Assembly (NCBI GenBank): GCA_030544215.1
Contig: JARZZO010000001.1
Location: 38,467,670-38,531,669 of the forward strand
Length of the DNA: 64,000 bases
Direction: 5' to 3'
Source: Zantedeschia hybrid cultivar
Lineage: Eukaryota > Streptophyta > Magnoliopsida > Alismatales > Araceae
Shown: piece after piece, positions 54,512 to 64,000 of the stretch
Layout of the letters: the number at the start of each line of letters is the position of its first letter
Position numbering within the stretch: the first letter of the stretch is position 1
Translations under genes and position numbers: made by a program
The notes under the pieces: model-generated
What the model was told of the DNA's origin: nothing
Seen by the model: the letters and a program-made list of their open reading frames with translations, nothing else
Database searches by the model: none

Positions 54512-56785
54512 TCTAAGGACTGAGGCTTTCGGATCCGGTTTTCGGGGTCGGACCCTGTAGTTCAGGCTCCAGTGGGGCAGAGACTCTATGATGTTTCGCG
54601 TCGAGCCCGGTCGACGCGGTTTAAACGGCGTCCACCGTTGCAGACGCGTTTTAGGTTCTGCCACGTGGGTGCCACGTGGGCTGGCTTTGGGGCGCGAGAG
54701 TACGGCCCTGTCGTGTCATCTGAACGGCGTCCGCATGGGACGACGCCTTTCAGACTGCGACTCTGGAATTGTCAGAGTACGGCCCTGACATGTCTCCTGA
54801 ACGGCGTCTGTATAGAACGACACATTTTAGAGTCCTGTCAGAGCGGCCGTCACGTCACCTGATAGGCTTCTGTCCATGTCGACGCGTTTTAGCCAGTCTC
54901 TGGTTAACCCCGCGAGCCCTCCTTCTTTCCCTCATTTTCTTCCTCCTCTCTTTCTCTCCTCCCTTCCGGCGATCCCGACGGCAGCCCCTTCTCCTCCCTC
55001 TTTTCCTCCCACCACTTCATCCTTTCCTCCACTACATCACCCACCTAGCTCCCACCACTACCACCTCCACTTCCACTGCGGCGTTTTACTCTCCGGACGG
55101 CAGCCGACGTCACGGTGGAGTAAGGACGACCACGGCGGTACCGGCGGCGGCGTGGGACGAGTCGGGTGGACGGCTTGATGCTTGGAAGAGTTCAAGTAAC
55201 CGGTAGGGTGAACAAGCATGTTTAGGAGCTCTTCTTGTTGAAATGGGGGATTTCTATGAATATGGATTCGTGATGTTTGTATTTGCCTCTCTTTCTCATC
55301 TGTTTCGGGTGATTTTGGGGTTTTTGGGGATGGAAAGGGGAGCCCTCGGGCTCATGACAGATCTGGTTCCTGGGGTTGAAAGACGTCGTGCATGGACGAC
55401 GCCTTTTTGATGGGCGTCGGGCCGTCATGACGCCTTTTAGACAAGAACTGCTTTACTGAGGTTCTGTCGGTTCAGGGATTATGGGACTAAAAGACGTCAT
55501 GGGTGGGCGAGGCGATTCGTAAAAGCGTCGAGTAACCATGCGTCTTTTTAGGCAGAAATCCCCTGATTAATGTTTTCTGCAAATCCTGGATTTCTGTGCT
55601 AAATGGCGTCTGAGGATGTTGACGCCTTTCAAAAGGCGACCGCTGGTGTCAACGCCTTTTAGGCCAGATTCTGAGGCCGGTGTTTTATGAACCAGTACAG
55701 GGAGCTTGAATGGCGTCGGCCTTGGGCGACGCGATTCAAGACAGAACTACACTAATTCATGCCAGTAAAATGTGTTCATACTGCTAGATAATTGGTTAAT
55801 GCATGCTTTAGTGCACTCGATAATGATGGATTCTTCATGACCGGATGGCACTGCGTTGTGTGTCGTGCGATCGCGGGCTTTTCACGTGACCGGATCGTAT
55901 TGTGCCGGGTTTTGTGTTACTGTGGACCTGGAGTGACAGTTGTAGCGCTTTATCACCCTGTGCTGGTGTGGGTGGAGCACAGCGCCGGTGGGGGCGTGGG
56001 CGGGGTGACGCCTAGTGAGAGAGGGTAACCTGGTGAACCCCGGGGTCAGCTAGTACCGGTGTGGGTGTGGTACTTTCGGAGTGTCACTCATGCTGAGGGA
56101 AGGAGTAACCACCTGAGCCAGTTGGGCCGGAGTAGCTAGAGTGCTATCCGAGGGGTTACTGCTTGGTCTCAGCGGGTCGATGTTTTCCCCACTGTTGTTT
56201 GTGTGGTTGGCGTGTTCTATCAAGACGGCGGTTGTGGGTTCCCTAGTTGTCTGGTTTAGAATTATGCATGTTTAATACATTTCGATTGCATGTGATTCGC
56301 ATTGAGATCTAGGAATAGTAATTACCACTATGCTTGTTACTTTACCGTCAGCTGTATTCTTCACTTGTGGGTGTGTACGTGGGCAGTGGGGATCGAAGGA
56401 TCCCTACTGAGTCTTGTCTTTGAGACTCATCCCTGCGGTTTTCAGGTGAGGACTCCCGGCAGACCTAGCGAGGAGTGTGCGGCTGTGTGTTGAGCGCCAA
56501 CGGTTGTTGTTCCAGGGTATGCCCCGATGTAGTTGTTATTTTATTTCTGGTATGTATGTTTAATTAATTCTCTTCTGTTGGAGTATGTAATTATTTGCTG
56601 TATCGAGTCGCATTGTAATAACTTTTAATTTCTGCATTTTCCTTTCAATTCAATGCGATGTGAATGTTTAGCTTAGTTTATCATTTATTTCCCAGACTTA
56701 CTTAGATCCTGGTTTGGTTCCAAATTAATGATTCCGTACCCATTTAGTAATCGGATCCCCGATTATAGGGTGGCGGGTCGTTACA
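54512..56785 (+). mobile_element. K6 5' LTR (subtype 1)
   Basis: 2274 bp. It begins TCTAAGGACTGAGG (TG changed to TC) and ends GGCGGGTCGTTACA at the primer site. Dyad clusters at 54596-54895 and 55377-55745; R hairpins near 56390 and 56515. Close to 3721-6156 and 50191-52536. Confidence 0.9.
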
Positions 56786-56942
56786 GTTGTTATTAGAGCA
56801 TTCGGTCTGGCAAATAAATGAATAACTAGGTTAAATGTCGTGAGTCCGGCAAATAATTACATTATCATGTACAGGCACGACGGTAGTATAGGTTTTAGGA
56901 TTCTAATTAGAACTTTTCGATTTTGTGTCTGTAGGCGATTAG
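56786..56942 (+). promoter_or_regulatory. K6 primer site and leader
   Basis: GTTGTTATTAGAGC directly after the LTR is a twice-mismatched initiator-Met site. The leader of about 143 bp ends at the gag ATG. The same leader is found in K1 (3566-3706). Confidence 0.85.
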
Positions 56943-58300
56943 ATGGCTCCTAGGAAGAGGATGCCGGTTATTCGAGAGCGGGGAGATGTCCCTAGTGGAT
57001 CTGAGGCCGGGAGGTCGAGTTTAGAGCAGTTTATGGAAGCTATGATGGACACTATGGCTAGATACCAAACCCGAGACCCTAGTGAGAGTTCCGGTACTCG
57101 GGGAGGGTCTACAGCTACACTTGAGAGATTCCTGAAGCTGAGGCCACCTCACTTCACCGGTCGTCCCGACTCTGATGAAGCCGTTCACTGGCTTAGGGAG
57201 ATAGAGAAGACTTTCGATACTATGGATTGTGCAGCAGTGGAGAGGACTCCGTTGGCTACCTTCATGTTGAAGGATAGCGCCTATGATTGGTGGACCACTT
57301 TGAAGAGTTTGTCATATGAGGATAGGAGTCTCAAGGAGATTTCATGGGAGACTTTCGTAAAGGAATTCAATGCGCAATATTTCCCTAGGCATGTCCAGAA
57401 GGCCAAGGAAAGGGAATTTATGGAGCTGACTCAGGGGAGTATGACAGTACTCGAGTACCAGGCGAAGTTTGTTTCGCTTGGGAGGTTTGTGCCCTTTATC
57501 TCAGGGGACGAGGAGCGACGTACTGAGAGGTTTGTGGATGGGCTGAGGCTCAGTCTGAGGAACTTTGTGGCATCTCACTGTTGTACAGACTTGGCATCAG
57601 CAGTTAGGTGTGCAGCAGTAGTGGAGGCACAGCAGAACCAGTCAGCCCAGGAGAGAGGAGTAACTGCCCAGGGACCAGTTCGTGGCAAGGGTAAGGCAGC
57701 GACAGCGGCCCCTTCGTCCGGATCAGGATCGTCGTCACTCGGCTCCCGATTCAGGAGATTCTTTCGCGGCGGTGGCAGCAGTAGTGACAGCAGCGGTAGC
57801 AGCAGGCCCAGGCAGGGTCAACAGAGCCAGTCAGTATCCAGTGCACAGCAGGAGCCAGCTCAAAGGCTTCCGGTAGTTTGTCAGCACTGTGGTGGCGCCC
57901 ATGGCGGGACTGAGTGTCCTACTCTTCCTAGGAGGTGTTTCACTTGCGGCCAGCAGGGCCATTTGGCGAGGCAGTGCCCGTAGGGGCATGGTCAAGGACA
58001 ACGTTATGGTGATCAGAAGAAGCCGAGGACCCAGGGGAGAGTTCTAGCTATCACCAGGAGGGAGGCTCGCGCGTCCAACTTGGTGGAAGGTACACTTTCT
58101 GTCCTTGGGAACTCTGCACATGTGTTGATCGATTCGGGTGCTTCGCATTCTTTCATTTCTGACCAGTTCATGGATATTCTTTCTGCACCCGTTGATGAGT
58201 TATCTGAAAGATTGATGGTAGAGGTTCATTCTGGAGATTTCATGTTATCTTATAATTGTTTGAGGGATGTTCCCTTGACCATTGAGGGTCATGAGCTACC
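56943..58300 (+). pseudogene. gag: K6 Gag-protease, cut by Copia-C
   Basis: Gag is open for 346 codons (56943-57983): MAPRKRMPV start, core at about residues 60-235 (PPHFTGRPDSDEAVHWL, LKDSAYDWWTTLK, KEFNAQYFPR, FVDGLRLSLRNF), Ser/Gly/Gln-rich linker, CQHCGGAHGGTEC and an intact knuckle CFTCGQQGHLARQC. A TAG (57981-57983) stands between Gag and protease. After it the same frame continues into a Tekay/Del-type protease with VLIDSGASHSFISDQF near 58116-58165. The frame is open up to 58300, where the Copia-C LTR starts. Nothing of RT or integrase is in the window. Confidence 0.9.
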
Positions 58301-59886
58301 TGATGGATATAGGTGTCCTCTAAGCCAATCATAAGGCACCTATTTCAATCTGGTTCACTAATAAATGGCATTAAATTCATTATGTAGATTGGCATATTTG
58401 TATTTACGCATAATGAAGTCCATGAATATGTGCAATAGTCGTCAGATTATGATGAGATCATAATAATGAGACTGATGACTTATAAACACATATTCTCAAT
58501 TATTCCTAGTCGTAGGATGTTTGAGAAGGACATAAAACATCCGGTTAGACTAGTACAGGTTATTCCAGCTCATATGATGAGGGTGACTGATCTCGTTAGT
58601 TACTAGTGTGGAGACACAATGGTAAACCTGTAGGTGCTCATTAGAGAATGAGTTCACTGAACTGATCCGACATGAATCGCCGAATGGTAATTTACCTGAC
58701 TGTCAATCGGCTTGATTCATCGTCACAGTAGCGTGGTTGATCTTTGGACTTGAGACACCAAAGACACCTTGTCGGTGGACTTCTGGACTTTGACCTTGAC
58801 CTACGAATCCCTATCCACGGGATCTCAAATAGTCAAGGATCGGGTGCAGCGGAAGACCTTCGAAGGTGATTGTGTGTTCAATAAAGGATCGTTCGCTCTC
58901 AGGTAACTGGAGAGAGAATGCTCTAGAGTAGATCCGCAGGAGTCTCTGGCCAGAGCACAAACAATATCAGAAAAGTGGTTTTCGGATATTGTACAACGGA
59001 GTTTGATTCAAGTGAGTTGACCATCTAGGGTTTGACAGTTGACCATACCCTAGGTTAACTCGAGAGCATTGTGCGAACGAAGGATTATAGCCACGTGGTA
59101 ACTGTGGACCGACAGGTTCCATGAGTGGGTTGCTGGACCCCATTACCTTCCGGGATCATGCGGTGTTGCTTGGCACCCAACTTGATCAGAAGTCCGACCG
59201 AATTTACATGCGATGTCAATTCGGTTAAGTAATTAGTTAATATATAGATATTAATTAATTACAATAAGTCAATAACTAGTTATTGGACTTAACGGGCTGA
59301 AAACCGGACTGGTAAATGGGCCTAGAGGGTCACACGCAATAAGATTCTCAGTCGGTGGTACATAAGTGAGATTTATATTAACTCGGGGACTTTTGTGAAA
59401 AGTCGCGCCGACTTAATATATATACACGTTGTTGAGAAACCCTGGGCCAAGCTCCAGGATTTCCCTTGCTGGCCGTCATCCCTCCTTTCTCTCTCCTCCT
59501 ATGGGCGTCCCGTTCGGCACGCCAAAACAGCTTCCGTCTCCGCCGCGTGTGATTTCCGAAAGTCGGGAATTCCCTTCGGCGGGATTTCCGCAATCGTTGC
59601 GGCGACGGATCTTCAGCGAGCGAGCTGAAACGGACGAGGGATCGAGGACGAACCACCGCAGAGGATCGCGTGGATACCGCTGGAGGCCGGACGCTTGTGC
59701 GGCTTGCGGCGTCGCCTCGACGGAACCGAAACGGAAGCGGATTCGAATCCGCGCACTGTAATTAGATTCCAACCCGGTTTTTCGGTTTGAGTTTTTCGTT
59801 CCGAATCGGATCAGCGGGCATCGGGCGGGTTTAATTTTTTTTCTTCGTTTCCGCTGCGTTCTTCGCGTCCCGCCCGGATCCCAACA
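58301..59886 (+). mobile_element. Copia-C 5' LTR
   Basis: 1586 bp, TGATGGATATAGG to GGATCCCAACA. The boundary is set by comparison with the solo LTR 41127-42711, which shares the same first bases, and by the primer site at the other end. TATA-like TATATATA near 59417. Confidence 0.9.
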
Positions 59887-59887
59887 G

Positions 59888-59901
59888 TGGTATCAGATCG
59901 G
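59888..59901 (+). promoter_or_regulatory. Primer-binding site of Copia-C
   Basis: TGGTATCAGATCGG one base after the LTR; the first ten bases match the initiator-Met tRNA end. Confidence 0.88.
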
Positions 59902-60771
59902 AAACGAATTACAATGGAATGGAGAGAGGGAGGCACGTAGGGCTCATTAATTAACATTTCATTAATGAACATCACATTCCAAAACAATCCATAAAATCAC
60001 ACACCATCACATGATATAAAATTTAACTAAGTGCATGTCCATGACCACATAATGAACATGTATGGATGATGCATGCTTTAAGTTATTGATTATGAATCGA
60101 TTGCTAATATCTAGGTATAGTTAAATATATATTCGATATATTTATAAACTATCACCTAGGATGAGACCAACTTAACATAAACAAAACCTTCAACATAAAG
60201 TCTAAGCCGGAGCGCGAGTCATTGAGAATGTACCGCGTGGCTCTCCATCAATATAGTTCTTAGAACTTGATTCAGTGATGACAGATACTACGTGTTTACC
60301 CAAGATCTGCCACCATCTGATGAAAGGACTATTAACTATGGCATTATGATGCCTTGAGATTGGAATAGAGGAACGGTGTAGCTATCCTCGCGTTTATCCG
60401 GGAGCTGCATTCTTACTCTACTTTGTCGCGTATTGATGGTAAAGCTTAGACTAGGGATAATGGTCTACTGTGTTTACCCGGGACCATTAAAGACCTGGGA
60501 GCCGAAATAAGATCGGATATTGCAAGGAGTTGCAATTACCATGAGATGGTTGCTCTAAGATAATGGTATGATACTATGTGTTTACCCGAGGTCATACTGT
60601 GATTGTTGGAAATTCTGATCCTCACTAGAAGACCGTCGGAGTCTTCCGTTCTGTATACCTGAAGGTTATACAGTCCGTCGAAAAATAGTGGGAAATAATT
60701 CAAGATAAAAGACCATAATTGAATTATCAGAACTATCTGCTTAAATTGCATTATTTCCTTCGATCACTAAT
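59902..60771 (+). other. Copia-C leader with the same hairpin series
   Basis: It lacks the GC-rich block of Copia-A and Copia-B but keeps the last 580 bases before gag. The hairpins have similar loops (GTGTTTACCCRAG, GCGTTTATCCGGG), on stems that differ in part: GTATGA/TCATAC at about 60566-60595, AATGGTC/GACCATT near 60460-60490 and AGCT/AGCT near 60380-60405. No gene. Confidence 0.75.
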
Positions 60772-62859
60772 ATGTCGTCTATTCGAGATTTTGGTATGTT
60801 GGATGCCGATAATTCTCATATTCAGACTGACTAGAAAACTCTGAAGAATGTCTTCAGGGCCAAGTGAAAGTCACTATCCTAATCAGATATCATGAATCCT
60901 CTTACTTAGATAGACCAAGGTGAAGAGGTACTCATGGTATGCCTTATTGAAAGGCAATGATTATCATGAAATCTCTTATTTGGATAGACCAAGATAAAGA
61001 GATATTTATGATGTGCCTTTGAGAAAGGCAAGTGGTAAGATTTTAAACGATCGAATCCACACCTGAAAGGATAAAGAAAAGTCAGCTGAGATAGAGAAGT
61101 AGCAGTTCTCCCACTGCAACCAATATAAGGATATTGGTAAAGGCAAAAAGAATATGGAACTTGAAAGAAGTTTCATATATTCTTATTATTGCCTTTTGCA
61201 TGTCTATTAGAAAATTAGCGTTTCCAACATGAGATATTGGAAATGATTCTCAGAGCTGCGATAGTGTGCAGACATAGACAAGTAAAAGGAAATCGAGAAA
61301 ATGTAAGTGTTGAGTTAGACTCAACTATTGCTCATGATATTCATTGATTACTGTTAGGCAGTAAATCTTTGTGTATTTATAGGAGTCAAATATGAAACTG
61401 AATAACTGTTATTTAGTTGCATAAGAAATCAAGAATAACATTGATTGAGAAAGAATAATAGTTGTTCGAATCAGTCAATGCACTATAAATTCTTGAAGTG
61501 ACATTTCATGTGATGAATGTTCACAAGTCTCCTATAGAAATGAACTGTGTGAATCTTGATTATCTATGGTATTATATATAGGGTTGTACAATAAGAAATC
61601 ATTGATGCTGATGCATATTGATGTAACCAGGTCAAAGGCCAAAGATAATCACAACTATTGACTTACCTTATAATTCACTCTTGGAATGATTCGACTGCAT
61701 GTACTTACTGAAGTACAAGACGAATATATCTGAGAGATTAAGGTATAAGATCAATATGAAGTATTAGAATTTTTGATTTGATCAAAGAAACTAATACTTA
61801 GGTATATGATTCACATAAATCTTTAAGAGGATAATTGTATCCTCGCTCGATTGATCCTCATTGTGCATCATAGCAATATGATAGAATGAGGAATTGCACC
61901 TTATTAAGATATGGTGCAATACATAATAAGATTTGCCTAATTCTTGTCCTTTTGAGCATGAGTATGAACATTAGATGTCCATACTTTAAAGATGGTTCCA
62001 AATTAGTCAGTGTGTGTCCATATAAGATATGGAAACCAAATAATTCATATGAGATGTGAATTATGAACAAACCTGTTTTTAAAGTCAGGTATTGTCGCGA
62101 TGTGAATTTGTAAATGTCTAAAGAGTTTGGACATTACAGTTATTGGCCAGACGATAATGAAATAATTGTCGTCCTGAAAGCTGTCTTCTGTGAAGAGGAA
62201 TATGTCCTTAAAGAAGACAGTGGGAGCTGATAAAACTAGAAGATGTTCTAGATTCACAAGTTAACATAAGATTATTAGATAATCTTTAGTTGTTTGGAAC
62301 CGGTCATAACACACATACAGAGAGCTTCATAGATTTTTGAGATTCTCTCAGTAACTAGAAGAATATGTTTGACATATCTAATTTAGCAAGATGAGGGGAC
62401 CTCAAAATAGATTATGATCTAAAATCTATGATAATGATGCTCTCTGTCATTACAACTTTGAGATTGATAAGTTTATCATAATTCTACTTGTCAATACTTC
62501 CTATCATGAGATGATGACAGTTGGATATTAAAAGCGTCCATTCAATATGATTGAGATAAAGATGTATATATGATACACCTTTAAAGCTTTTAGAATGTCC
62601 AGGAAGCAAGTTATAACTTCAAAATTATTTTGAATCAAACTGAAGCTTCTTAAGTTGTAATAAGAGTTTTTGACTTAATTGTCAAATATTATGTGATCAT
62701 TAAGAATGATCACGGACTGTGTGTGTTCAAAGAGGACAGTGGGAGCACGATCGTTTAAGTAATGCTTTATGATAATAACATCAAAGTCATTGAGAATGAT
62801 TTCAGGATTTTACTATTAGTGAAAGCATTGTTAACCATGTTTTTCTCCATAATGGATTT
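60772..62859 (+). pseudogene. Copia-C gag-pol, heavily deleted
   Basis: It begins ATGTCGTCTATTCG, lined up with the Copia-B gag start. Landmarks in the same order can be found: gag start (60772), the region before the end of integrase (about 62125-62260, with a GAAGACAGTGGGAG block), and an RT block (about 62700-62800, again with GAGGACAGTGGGAGCACGAT). The distance from gag start to the RT block is about 1.95 kb, against about 2.9 kb in Copia-B, and no frame stays open beyond about 70 codons. A tandem duplication of about 75 bp lies at 60889-61032. Confidence 0.7.
60889..61032. repeat. Imperfect tandem duplication, unit about 75 bp
   Basis: Two adjacent copies (60889-60963 and 60964-61032) share blocks such as TAGACCAAG and TTGAGAAAGGCAA/TTGAAAGGCAA. 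They lie in the gag remnant of Copia-C. Confidence 0.75.
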
Positions 62860-64000
62860 TGTAAGGACTGAGATTTCGGGTTCAGTGTTCGGGTCGGTTT
62901 CGGGCCGGATCTCCTGGATTAGGCCCTGAGGGGTCTCGAGATTTCTGACTGAATGACGTCAGCACTGCTCGACGCCTTTCAAAAGGCGTCAGGTTGTGTG
63001 GACGCCATTTACGTTTGTTGCTGTTGTGCCACGTGGGCGCCACGTGGACGGGTTTCGGATCGCGACAGTACGGCCCCTGTCTCGTCGTCTGAACGACGTC
63101 CATGATGGACGACGCGATTCAGACTGCGACCCTGCGATGTTAGTGTATGGTGCCTGACATATCAGCTGAACGGCGTCCGTGGTGGTCGACGCGTTTCAAA
63201 GAGCTGTCAGTACGGCCCGACCTGTCATCTGATAGGCGTCTCTCTCGCTCGACGCGTTTTAGGCAGTTTCTGATTGACCCCGCGAGCCCTCCTTTCTTTC
63301 TCTCATTCTCACCCTTTCACTCTCTCTCCTCTCCCTCTCCGCCTCCTCCGATCCCACTCTTCCCCTTTCCCTTCCTCTTCTTCCTCTTCCACCACTCCAA
63401 CGCCTCCCTACCTCTCACCTCTGCCACCACCACTTCCTTCGCGGCGTTCCATTCTTCGGACGGCGGCCGACGTCCCGGCGGAGTGGTGACGTTCTCGGGG
63501 GTACCGGCGGCGGTCTGCGGTGCGGCGGTTCGGCGACACGGAGCCAGGAGGAGTTCAAGTAACCGGTAGGGGGACGAACCTTGCATGTGTTACTCGTGTT
63601 TTCCTAGGCGTGATGTGACGTGTTTTGGGTTAGATTGAACATGTTTAGGGGGTGTTCTTGTGGGTATGACCGTGCTCGTGAATGTAGATTTGTAGCATAC
63701 TTGTGGTGGATGAACCTCTTTTGCTCCCCTTCTATTTTGGGGCCTTTTCGGGGTTAAGGGAGAAACCCTCGGATCGAAGCAGGGAAACAGGTTTCTGGCG
63801 CTGAACGGCGTCGTGCCTGGTCGACGCCTTTTAGAAGGACGTCGGGTCAGTACGACGCCTTTTAGGACAGAAATCCCCCTGTTCGAGGTTTCGAGAGTCA
63901 GGGATTCTGTCGCTAAATGACGTCATGGATGGACGACGCCTTTCAGAAGGACGTCGGGCCATCATGACGCTATTTAGGCAGGAAATCACCCCGACTGAGG
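62860..64000 (+). mobile_element. K-type LTR (subtype 2), cut by the window edge
   Basis: It starts TGTAAGGACTGAG and follows the outer end of the K3/K2 LTRs in reverse. Dyad clusters lie at 62955-63265 and 63800-63970, with the CT-rich/GC-rich middle at 63280-63560. Whether it is a solo LTR or the 5' LTR of an element cannot be seen. Confidence 0.9.

Larger units (their letters stand above)
58301..62859 (+). mobile_element. Copia-C, short decayed Copia element
   Basis: The 5' LTR is 58301-59886, followed by a primer site, a leader homologous to that of Copia-B, and about 2.1 kb of decayed coding sequence. It inserted in the K6 protease (left flank CTACC) and is cut on the right by another K LTR at 62860. 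Its 3' LTR is not seen. Confidence 0.88.

Overview
The window looks like nuclear heterochromatin of a flowering plant, made almost wholly of nested LTR retrotransposons. Both superfamilies are present: Copia (gag-PR-IN-RT-RH order, initiator-Met-type primer sites) and Gypsy (a large Tat/Ogre-like element, and chromovirus-like elements called K here). I found no convincing single-copy host gene, no tRNA or rRNA gene and no CRISPR. Clade names rest on motifs read by eye, not on a search.

Layout. Copia-A (minus) enters from the left edge: internal leader 1-1944, LTR 1945-3531. It interrupts a 34-bp LTR remnant (3532-3565), which lies in the leader of K1 (minus; LTR 3721-6156). K1 lies in the leader of Copia-B (plus; leader from 6157, broken gag-pol 8039-11900, 3' LTR from 11975). 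The 3' LTR of Copia-B is split by two insertions: the ~20 kb Tat-like element T1 (12496-40581, target duplication CATGG) and a solo Copia LTR (41127-42711, duplication CCAGC). Copia-B ends at 43139 inside an older K-type pol fragment (43140-43407). T1 is itself split by K2 (30589-39006, duplication TACAG).

From 43408 a gag-only element, K3 (minus), runs to about 54511. It carries a solo LTR in its left LTR (44027-46732, duplication CGTCG), a solo LTR in its gag (50191-52536, duplication TTATG), and K6 (plus; 54512-58300) in its right LTR. K6 is cut in its protease by Copia-C (58301-62859), a shrunken decayed Copia. Copia-C is cut by another K LTR (62860 to the window end).

Coding content. 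Almost every frame is broken, and most breaks inside otherwise intact frames are TAG or TGA codons. T1 is the richest element: gag, protease with a G-patch, RT, RNase H, a second RNase H and integrase on the plus strand, then two genes on the opposite strand. One of these is a seven-exon plant mobile domain (PMD) gene with recognisable GT-AG introns. The other is a PMD/DUF7745-like gene.

The most unusual signal is not a gene. A ~34-bp dyad, CTRAAAnGGCGTC-N10-GACGCnnTTYAG, recurs roughly a hundred times by eye. The arms are constant, the ten-base centre is variable but position-specific, and many dyads are fused in pairs so that GCGTC/GACGC boxes alternate at a 15-bp pitch. It occurs in all K LTRs and in the LTR, leader and interior of the unrelated T1, and I did not see it in the Copia elements. 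The Copia leaders carry a different structure: four hairpins sharing one loop sequence on different stems.
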